From: an uncultured bacterium
Lineage (GTDB): Bacteria; Bacteroidota; Bacteroidia; Chitinophagales; Chitinophagaceae
DNA length: 10,120 bases
NCBI GenBank assembly: GCA_903957405.1
Contig: CAJBPC010000080.1
Span: 1-10,120, forward strand
Reading direction: 5' to 3'
Position 1 is the stretch's first letter; every line of letters starts with the position of its first letter. The notes under the pieces were generated by a model that was given only the letters and a program-made list of their open reading frames with translations, had not been told where the DNA came from and searched no databases. The position numbers and the translations under genes are program-made. Of the stretch, positions 1-5,741 are shown one piece after another.

Positions 1-2
1 CT

Positions 3-77
3 GACAATGCCATTCCGGACGGATGTACGACGCCTCATCGGGGCATCGTGCATCCTTTCTCCGGATGTTGGGTTTAA
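3..77 (+). CDS. Possible C-terminal tail of an upstream gene (partial)
   Basis: A reading frame enters from the left edge and stops with TAA at 75-77, giving about 24 residues ending in HPFSGCWV. I do not recognise the protein. The main support is position: the stop lies 19 bases before a strong GC-rich hairpin with a T-tract, as expected for the end of a + strand gene. Another frame is open from position 1 to a TAA at 142-144, but it runs through that hairpin and is less likely. Too little sequence is present to infer a function, and the tail could be a chance open frame. Confidence 0.27.
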   Translation, partial: DNAIPDGCTTPHRGIVHPFSGCWV

Positions 78-96
78 GTTGACTATACGAGGCGCA

Positions 97-132
97 GGGG
101 AAAGGGCTCCCTTTCATCCCCAGTCAATTTTT
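97..132 (+). terminator. Probable Rho-independent terminator of the upstream gene
   Basis: A lower stem GGGG (97-100) pairs with CCCC (118-121). An upper stem AAAGG (101-105) pairs with CCTTT (110-114) around a short loop, and a three-base bulge CAT (115-117) separates the two stems. Six bases after the hairpin comes a run of five T (128-132). This is a reasonable intrinsic terminator, although the T-tract is short and slightly displaced. The hairpin is nearly symmetric, but the T-run favours the + strand. It would isolate the glycosyltransferase-like gene at 193 from upstream transcription. Confidence 0.5.
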
Positions 133-192
133 GCTGCCATATAAAACCCGGCCGATTCTTTAAATTCATATCCGCACAGCCAGGCACATTGC

Positions 193-930
193 ATGAAGAT
201 CCTTATAAAATTTCCAACAAGGGGGCGGGCCGCAAATTTCTTCAGAGCCCTCGACCGATACTATGCCTACGCCAGTGATGTTTCCAGACTGGAAGTGCAG
301 GTCACAATCGACGAGGATGACAAAGAGATGTATGTTCCGGAAGTGCTTGAAAAGCTGAAGGGATATCCGAACCTGAGTTGTCAGCTAGGTATGAGTCGGA
401 GCAAGATACACGCCATCAACCGCGACCTGCAGGATGACGGTTGGGACGTCCTGCTGCTGGCATCCGACGACATGATTCCCGTGGTGGAAGGCTATGATCG
501 CATCATTCGGGAAAAAATGCAACAAACATATCCCGACACCGATGGTATCCTTTGGTTTAATGATGGCAACCGAAGCGATCTGAATACGCTGTCCATCATG
601 GGCAGAAAGTACTACAAACGATTCAACTATATCTATCATCCGGGATACAGGTCACTTTATTGCGACAAAGAATTCACCATGGTAGGTGACATGCTAGGAA
701 GGCAGACTTTTTTCGATCAGGTCATCATCCACCATGAGCATCCTGATTACGGATATGGCGATAAAGACCAAGTGCATGACATCAATAAGATCAATAAGGA
801 TGGAGACCTCTACCTCTTTCTGAAACGTCAGGCACGGAATTTCGGTATCGGAAACCCTGTTGTCAATGCCATCTCAGGCTTGACATGGGAGGCCAAAGGG
901 GTCGTCAAAAAACTCATCGGACGTCGGTGA
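193..930 (+). CDS. GT-A-type glycosyltransferase-like protein
   Basis: This 245-residue protein has no signal peptide or membrane segment and is probably cytoplasmic. It looks like a GT-A-fold glycosyltransferase, which would move a sugar from a nucleotide-sugar donor. Supporting features are an N-terminal beta strand followed by FPTRGR (residues 7-12), typical of a GT2-like nucleotide-binding start. An acidic DEDD (40-43) ends the second strand. SKIHAIN (70-76) resembles the K-x-x-AxN segment of GT2 enzymes. ASDDMIP (90-96) resembles the DXD metal-binding motif. A His-rich HHEHP (180-184) may be a late metal or catalytic element. Donor and acceptor cannot be read from the sequence. Similar stand-alone proteins occur in surface-glycan loci and in phages, but no other glycan-synthesis gene is visible here. 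ATG at 193 is chosen because the core fold begins immediately after it. No Shine-Dalgarno sequence is present, as is usual in Bacteroidetes. The next gene starts 63 bases downstream. Confidence 0.65.
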   Translation: MKILIKFPTRGRAANFFRALDRYYAYASDVSRLEVQVTIDEDDKEMYVPEVLEKLKGYPNLSCQLGMSRSKIHAINRDLQDDGWDVLLLASDDMIPVVEGYDRIIREKMQQTYPDTDGILWFNDGNRSDLNTLSIMGRKYYKRFNYIYHPGYRSLYCDKEFTMVGDMLGRQTFFDQVIIHHEHPDYGYGDKDQVHDINKINKDGDLYLFLKRQARNFGIGNPVVNAISGLTWEAKGVVKKLIGRR

Positions 931-965
931 TGCAGTTCTCCGCGACCATTTTCTTTTTACATATC

Positions 966-998
966 TTCATGTGATACAAAACCTTGTGTTCACATGGG
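966..998 (+). promoter_or_regulatory. Stem-loop enclosing the start codon of the GMC oxidoreductase gene
   Basis: CATGTGA (968-974) is an exact inverted match of TCACATG (990-996), whose last three bases are the ATG start codon at 994. Inside, ACAA (976-979) pairs with TTGT (984-987) around an AACC tetraloop, leaving a 1x2 internal loop. Two G-U pairs (967 with 997, 966 with 998) could lengthen the base. The mRNA could therefore form a stem of 11 to 13 pairs that buries the start codon. Alternatively the DNA arms (TGTGA and TCACA) could be protein-binding half-sites, but the 15-base spacer is far longer than the 6 bases of a CRP site. The pairing is directly visible; the role is inferred. Confidence 0.4.
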
Positions 999-2604
999 TT
1001 ATGATCACATCATCATAGGCGCCGGTTCTGCCGGATGTGTACTTGCCAACAGGCTTTCAGCGGATCCTTCATGCAATGTGCTGCTGTTGGAAGCCGGCAA
1101 GCCTGACCGTAAGCTGGAGATCCATATTCCGGGGGCTTATACCAAACTCAACAATACGAGTGTGGACTGGTCGTTTTGGACGGAGCCGCAGGAGCATGTC
1201 GATGGCCGAAGGCTCTATGTGCCCCGCGGCAAGACGCTCGGCGGCAGCAGCAGCACCAATGCCATGGCCTATGTCAGGGGAAATCGGAAAGATTTCGACG
1301 AGTGGGCCACGCTGGGTAATGAAGGATGGTCGTATGCGGATCTCCTTCCTTATTTTATCAAGTCAGAAAACAACGAGGATTTCGGCCCTCCGTGGCATGG
1401 CAAGGGGGGGCTGCTCAATGTAAAAAAAGCGTATAGTCCGAGTCCATTGGGTGAAGCCTTCATCCGGGCCTGTGCCGCGAACGGAATTCCCCGCAACGAG
1501 GATTACAACGGAAGTGAACAATTTGGCGCATCCATGTTGCAGTTCACGATCCGGAATAATCAAAGGCACAGTACGGCCGCAGCTTTTTTGAAGCCGGTTT
1601 TGGGAAGGAGAAATCTATCTGTCCGCACCGGCTGCCATGTTGCACGGATTGTGATCCGAGAGGCAAGGGCTGTGGGCGTTGAGGTCATCCAGGCAGATGG
1701 CAGCAAGGAGTTCATCGGCTGCGGCGGAGAAGTCATCCTGAGTGCCGGAGCGATCCAGTCGCCACAGGTGCTCATGCTGTCGGGTTTGGGCGACCGGGAT
1801 GTTCTTTCGCGATTTGGGATAGAGGTTAAGGCATATCTGCCCGGCGTGGGTAGGAACCTGCAGGATCACGTCTGGTCGGGCGTCAGCAGCTACACCGACA
1901 TCCCCACCGGCAACTCCCTGATCCGTCCTTTTCCCATGGTCAAAGCGTTGTTGCAGCATCTTTTGTGGAAAGGCGGACCCTTGTCGAACAGTCCGCTCGA
2001 GGCCAATGCTTTTCTGTCCACGAACGATTCCCCCGACCGTCCGGATGTCCAGTTCCACATGGCACCTTTTGCGATCGCGGGGGATTACACTTCCGATATC
2101 TACAACCTCAAGACCTTCGCCCGCCGTGATGGATTCGGGATATTGGCTGTTCTTATCCGTCCGGAGAGCAGGGGCTTTGTCACCCTCCGCAGTGCAGACC
2201 CCTTGGATGCCCCCATCATTCAGCCATGTTTCCTGTCACATCCTGCCGACCTCGACAAGCTCGTGTATGCCGTTCGCAGGAGCATTGATGTAGCCGAACA
2301 TCCCGCTTTAAAGGAGTACGCTCCTGAGGGGGTGCATTTCCCGAGCGAACCATTCAGTGACGAATCCCTTCGAACCCATATCCGCAGAAGCCTTGAAACA
2401 CTCTATCATCCGGTGGGCACTTGCCGCATGGGCAATGATGCACTATCCGTCGTAGATGCATCCCTTCGTGTCAAGGGCATCCAAGGCCTGCGTGTGGCGG
2501 ATGCATCGGTCATGCCCACCATTATATCTGGCAACACGAATGCTGCTACGGTGATGATCGGCGAAAAGGCCGCAGACCTCATCCTTGAAAAGCTTAAGCG
2601 GTAG
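994..2604 (+). CDS. GMC-family FAD-dependent oxidoreductase (choline dehydrogenase-like)
   Basis: This 536-residue protein has the usual length of glucose-methanol-choline (GMC) oxidoreductases, which oxidise an alcohol to an aldehyde or ketone using non-covalent or covalent FAD. The N-terminal Rossmann motif is GAGSAG (residues 9-14), with the ribose-binding Glu in LLLEAG at residue 33. GMC signature 1 spans about residues 77-95, including PRGKTLGGSSSTNA. GMC signature 2 is GAIQSPQVLMLSGLG (252-266). The C-terminal half carries YHPVGTCRMG with the probable catalytic base His472, and SGNTNAATVMIGE with Asn516. This His/Asn pair is 44 residues apart, as in choline oxidase (His466/Asn510). There is no signal peptide, so a cytoplasmic location is likely. 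The family acts on choline, aliphatic alcohols, polyethylene glycol and other substrates, so the substrate is not assigned; no betaine aldehyde dehydrogenase gene is nearby. ATG 994 is chosen because the dinucleotide-binding strand follows at once and no in-frame upstream ATG exists. Confidence 0.9.
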   Translation: MGYDHIIIGAGSAGCVLANRLSADPSCNVLLLEAGKPDRKLEIHIPGAYTKLNNTSVDWSFWTEPQEHVDGRRLYVPRGKTLGGSSSTNAMAYVRGNRKDFDEWATLGNEGWSYADLLPYFIKSENNEDFGPPWHGKGGLLNVKKAYSPSPLGEAFIRACAANGIPRNEDYNGSEQFGASMLQFTIRNNQRHSTAAAFLKPVLGRRNLSVRTGCHVARIVIREARAVGVEVIQADGSKEFIGCGGEVILSAGAIQSPQVLMLSGLGDRDVLSRFGIEVKAYLPGVGRNLQDHVWSGVSSYTDIPTGNSLIRPFPMVKALLQHLLWKGGPLSNSPLEANAFLSTNDSPDRPDVQFHMAPFAIAGDYTSDIYNLKTFARRDGFGILAVLIRPESRGFVTLRSADPLDAPIIQPCFLSHPADLDKLVYAVRRSIDVAEHPALKEYAPEGVHFPSEPFSDESLRTHIRRSLETLYHPVGTCRMGNDALSVVDASLRVKGIQGLRVADASVMPTIISGNTNAATVMIGEKAADLILEKLKR

Positions 2605-2607
2605 TGA

Positions 2608-2625
2608 TTCTTGCCTTTTCTTGCC
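2608..2625. repeat. Short tandem direct repeat TTCTTGCC with a 10-bp period
   Basis: TTCTTGCC occurs at 2608-2615 and again at 2618-2625, separated by TT, so the copies sit one helical turn apart. They begin three bases after the stop codon of the GMC gene and about 145 bases before the amylase start. Direct repeats on one face of the helix can be binding sites for transcriptional activators, but eight-base repeats also occur by chance. The repeat is visible; any function is speculation. Confidence 0.3.
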
Positions 2626-2700
2626 TGGTTTTGTCAAATGTTTCAACGCGTAAGCACCGGACTGCTCCAACAAAAAAAAAATGTGGCGAGATTCATGAGC

Positions 2701-2737
2701 TTTTTGTATGAAAGCCCCAAAAAACTTCCGAAATTTG
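2701..2737 (+). promoter_or_regulatory. Possible Bacteroidetes-type promoter of the amylase-susCD unit
   Basis: The primary sigma factor of Bacteroidetes prefers a -33 TTG (often TTTG) and a -7 TAnnTTTG. Here TTTTTG (2701-2706) is followed after 23 bases by GAAATTTG (2730-2737), which matches the -7 consensus at all fixed positions except the first. The spacing is at the upper limit usually allowed. Transcription would start near 2741-2745, giving a leader of roughly 30 bases and placing the two dyad sites downstream right at and after +1. This is consistent with repressor control but unproven. No better match was seen between 2605 and 2771. Confidence 0.33.
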
Positions 2738-2743
2738 TGGAAT

Positions 2744-2758
2744 GTGTAAATTGTACAC
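2744..2758. promoter_or_regulatory. Perfect inverted repeat GTGTA-N5-TACAC before the amylase gene
   Basis: GTGTA (2744-2748) and TACAC (2754-2758) are perfect inverted copies separated by AATTG. The site sits at the expected transcription start and abuts the LacI-like site at 2759-2770. Its size and symmetry suit a dimeric helix-turn-helix regulator. As an RNA hairpin it would be weak, with five pairs. Five-base arms are common by chance, so the position carries most of the weight. Confidence 0.33.
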
Positions 2759-2770
2759 GTAAACGATTGC
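2759..2770. promoter_or_regulatory. LacI-family operator-like site immediately before the amylase start codon
   Basis: GTAAACGATTGC (2759-2770) is a CG-centred imperfect palindrome. It fits the degenerate pattern G-Y-A-A-N-C-G-N-T-T-R-C shared by many LacI/PurR-family operators, with the central CpG and AA/TT flanks recognised by the LacI hinge helix. Eight of the twelve positions are symmetric. It ends one base before the ATG at 2772, so a bound repressor would block initiation or early elongation. LacI-family repressors often control sugar loci, which agrees with the downstream genes. No regulator gene lies in the window, so the assignment is an inference. Confidence 0.4.
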
Positions 2771-2771
2771 A

Positions 2772-5696
2772 ATGAACCGCCCGCATATGAAGTATCCCCT
2801 TATGGTTGCCACCTTATTGGTGGCGATGTCAGGCTATGGCCAGTTATTGACATGGTCACCGGGCTTTGTGCGGGAATCCGGGACGTCGATGGTCGAGATC
2901 ACGGTTGATGCGGGCAAAGGCAACAGGGGGCTGAACAATTACTCCACCACTTCGGATGTCTATGTACATATCGGGGCCATCACGAGCCTTAGCACTTCCA
3001 TGACAGATTGGCGATATGTGAAGTTTTCTTCTTTCAATACGCCCAATGCGTCGGCGCAGTGCAGCTATCTCGGTTCTAACAGGTGGAAATTCAGCATCAA
3101 TGGCGGACTGCGTGGTTTTTTCGGCATGACGAATGCTGCAGAGAAAATACTCAAGGTCGCCATCCTTTTCAGAAATGGTGCGGGCAGCGTTGTCCAGCGA
3201 AATGCCGACGGTACGGACATGTTCGTACCGGTTTATGAAGATGGATTGCAGGTACGCATCGACCTGCCGTTGATGCAGCCCATGTTTGCACCCCTTCCCG
3301 AGACGATTACGAAAAGTGTGGGTGACAACATAGCCATTACGGCCAATGCAAGCGATGTTTCGGCGATGAAGTTGTACCTGAACGGCACGCAATTGGCAAC
3401 GCAAAGCGGAGTATCCACCATCAGTGCAAATCCAGTGATAACCGCTTCTGGGATGCAGGTGATCCTTGCTGAAGCGAGCATTGGCGCGGTCACGAAAAGG
3501 GATTCCGTGAAGTTTTTTATTTCAGCCCCGGCACCTGTGGCGCCTGTTCCTCCGGGATTGCGCAATGGCATCAATATGGAAGCCGGCGATACATCCGTCA
3601 CCCTTGTCTTTCATGCACCGGGTAAGAATTCAGTGCATGTGCTCGGAGATTTCAACAACTGGACGCAATCATCCGCCTATCAGATGACTAAAAGTCCGGA
3701 TGGCCGCCACTGGCTTCGGATCAGCGGGCTCACACCCGGTGCGGAATACGCCTATCAGTTTTTTGTCGACGGCGCTTTGAAGGTTGCAGACTATCATGCA
3801 GAAAAAGTATTAGACCCCTGGAATGACCAGTATATTCCGTCAGCCACCTATCCGAACCTGAAGCCATATCCGACGGGGAAGGCCACCGGGATCGTGTCGG
3901 TATTGCAAACGGCCAAACCTAAATACAACTGGAAGGTCGCCAATTTCAGCCGACCCGACAAGCGCAACCTGCTCATATATGAACTGCTCCTGCGAGATTT
4001 CGGGAGCACGCCCAACTGGAAACTGCTCATCGATACCATCTCCTATCTGAAGCGGTTAGGCGTGAACGTTATCCAGCTCATGCCTTTCAACGAGTTCGAA
4101 GGGAACAACAGCTGGGGTTACAATCCTTCCTTTTATTTCGCACCGGATAAATATTACGGTACGGAGAACGAGTTGCGTCGATTCATTGACACTTGCCACA
4201 GCAATGGTATGGCCGTGGTGATGGACATCGCACTGAACCATTCCTTTGGTCAATCACCGATGGTACAGCTCTATATGGATGCCTCCACGGGGAAACCGGC
4301 ACCGGGCAATCCCTGGTTCAATCCGGATGCAACGCATCCTTTTAATGTGGGGTATGATTTCAACCATGAAAGTGCCGATACGAAGGCTTTTGTCGACCGT
4401 GTGGTCGAGCACTGGCTGGTGAATTACAAGATCGACGGGTTCAGGTGGGATCTTTCCAAAGGGTTCACACAGGTCAACAACCCCGTCAATGTCGGTGCCT
4501 GGGGTGCGTACGATGCATCCCGCATCGCGCTGTGGAAGCGGATCTATGACAAGATGCAAGGGTTTTCCTCCGGCAGTTACTGCATTCTTGAGCATTTCGC
4601 CGCCAATGTGGAGGAGATTGAATTATCAGACTACGGCATGCTGCTTTGGGGCAATGCGAATCATAATTTCAATGAGGCCACGATGGGCTACATCCCCAAT
4701 TCGGATTTCAGCCATCTCATTGCAAAGAATAGGAACTGGAATCATCCCCATCTCATCGGCTATCAGGAAAGCCATGATGAGGAGCGCCTGATGTACAAGA
4801 ATCTGAATTTCGGCAACAGCAGCAACAGCAGCCATAATACGAAGTCGCTTCCGATCGCCCTGGAGCGAAGCGGGATGGCTGCGGCTTTCTGGGCGATGAT
4901 GCCCGGACCGAAGATGCTGTGGCAGTTCGGGGAGTTGGGTTATGACTATTCGATCACCTACTGCCCGTCGAACGGTACGGTGCCGCAGCCGTATCCCGAC
5001 ATGCAATGCCGGACGGATGCCAAGCCCATTCGATGGGACTACCGACAAGACGCGAACCGGCAGAAGTTGTACAACGTCTATGCCGCGCTGCTCTCGCTCA
5101 GGAATATGCCGAAATATCTTTCGACATTCACCACGAATACTAACGTTGATGCATATCTGACGTCTGCATTCAAGACGCTCAGGCTTAGGGGAGATTCCCT
5201 GAAAGTGGTCGTCATCGGGAATTTCGGCGTGGCACCCGTCACCGACACCGTGCGCTTCCCATCTTCCGGCACCTGGTATGACCACCTCAACCGCAGCACC
5301 TTAAGTGCCACGGGATCCCCGCAGAGCATAAGCCTGATGCCGGGTCAGTATCATGTCTACCTTGACCGGCAGGTTGGCAACGACCTTGTCACTTCGCTGA
5401 ACGATCTTCTTCCCGGCTTCAGTGATCAATCACTGATCGTGTATCCGAATCCTGCCGCAGCGAGGGTCACACTGGCATATGAGTTGCCCATCTCGGGCAG
5501 GGTCGACATAAGCATGTGGAACACAGAGGGGCGGATGGTGTCCAGGATATTCAGCGGGGTCCGCTCCAAAGGCCGTCATACGCAGGTGTTCGACATGTCC
5601 TCAGTCGGCAGGGGAGGCCTACCGGCCGGTCAGTATTTCATTGTGCTGGATGTGGAAGGAAGGCGGATGCGGAAAGCTTTCATGCTTGTCAAATAA
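2772..5696 (+). CDS. Secreted multidomain GH13 alpha-amylase-family enzyme with T9SS sorting domain
   Basis: This 974-residue protein should hydrolyse (or possibly rearrange) alpha-1,4-glucans outside the cell. A signal peptide (about 1-23, probable mature start Gln24) is followed by an unassigned beta-rich domain (about 25-165) and an Ig-like domain (about 170-252). After a Pro/Ala linker (253-262) comes a CBM48-like domain (about 275-365, containing VHVLGDFNNW), then a GH13 barrel (about 399-780) and an amylase-type C-terminal beta domain (about 785-866). The last 90 residues are a T9SS type A sorting domain (IVYPNP at 889-894, AGQYFIVLD at 952-960). GH13 regions: I DIALNH (485-490), II GFRWDLSKGF with nucleophile Asp560 and Arg558, III ILEHF with acid/base Glu607, and IV SHDEER with Asp669. 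Region II lacks the KH pair typical of alpha-amylases, and SHDE recalls branching enzymes, so specificity is uncertain. ATG 2772 gives a signal peptide; Met6 (2787) is a possible alternative start. The gene leads a likely operon with susC, 45 bases downstream. Confidence 0.93.
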   Translation: MNRPHMKYPLMVATLLVAMSGYGQLLTWSPGFVRESGTSMVEITVDAGKGNRGLNNYSTTSDVYVHIGAITSLSTSMTDWRYVKFSSFNTPNASAQCSYLGSNRWKFSINGGLRGFFGMTNAAEKILKVAILFRNGAGSVVQRNADGTDMFVPVYEDGLQVRIDLPLMQPMFAPLPETITKSVGDNIAITANASDVSAMKLYLNGTQLATQSGVSTISANPVITASGMQVILAEASIGAVTKRDSVKFFISAPAPVAPVPPGLRNGINMEAGDTSVTLVFHAPGKNSVHVLGDFNNWTQSSAYQMTKSPDGRHWLRISGLTPGAEYAYQFFVDGALKVADYHAEKVLDPWNDQYIPSATYPNLKPYPTGKATGIVSVLQTAKPKYNWKVANFSRPDKRNLLIYELLLRDFGSTPNWKLLIDTISYLKRLGVNVIQLMPFNEFEGNNSWGYNPSFYFAPDKYYGTENELRRFIDTCHSNGMAVVMDIALNHSFGQSPMVQLYMDASTGKPAPGNPWFNPDATHPFNVGYDFNHESADTKAFVDRVVEHWLVNYKIDGFRWDLSKGFTQVNNPVNVGAWGAYDASRIALWKRIYDKMQGFSSGSYCILEHFAANVEEIELSDYGMLLWGNANHNFNEATMGYIPNSDFSHLIAKNRNWNHPHLIGYQESHDEERLMYKNLNFGNSSNSSHNTKSLPIALERSGMAAAFWAMMPGPKMLWQFGELGYDYSITYCPSNGTVPQPYPDMQCRTDAKPIRWDYRQDANRQKLYNVYAALLSLRNMPKYLSTFTTNTNVDAYLTSAFKTLRLRGDSLKVVVIGNFGVAPVTDTVRFPSSGTWYDHLNRSTLSATGSPQSISLMPGQYHVYLDRQVGNDLVTSLNDLLPGFSDQSLIVYPNPAAARVTLAYELPISGRVDISMWNTEGRMVSRIFSGVRSKGRHTQVFDMSSVGRGGLPAGQYFIVLDVEGRRMRKAFMLVK

Positions 5697-5741
5697 CACA
5701 AAGATGGAGACAGTTTTATTCACTATAAACAAACATCAACT

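Noticed and set aside
970..994. TGTGA and TCACA as a CRP-type binding site
   Set aside because: The half-sites are separated by 15 bases rather than 6, so the standard CRP geometry does not fit; the stem-loop reading explains the symmetry better.
1037..1423. Alternative + strand open frame of 128 codons inside the GMC gene
   Set aside because: It is out of frame with a complete GMC protein whose motifs are all present, and its product is Arg/Ser/Met-rich with no domain.
2672..2681. Run of ten A between the GMC and amylase genes
   Set aside because: No GC-rich hairpin precedes a T-run on either strand here, so it does not make a terminator. It may only be an AT-rich promoter-proximal tract.
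2699..2716. Weak hairpin GCTTT, seven-base loop, AAAGC as a GMC terminator
   Set aside because: It has only five pairs, is AT-rich and lacks a following T-tract, and it lies about 95 bases after the stop. It is not convincing.
4626..5285. Antisense open frame of 219 codons opposite the amylase gene
   Set aside because: It overlaps the conserved GH13 barrel coding region and shows no recognisable domain or signal; it is a shadow of the real gene.
5419..5436. Near-perfect palindrome in the amylase gene: TCAGTGAT, CA, ATCACTGA
   Set aside because: It sits within coding sequence just before the T9SS domain. One 8-base-arm dyad with a short spacer is expected by chance about once or twice in 10 kb, and the two-base gap is too small for an RNA hairpin loop.
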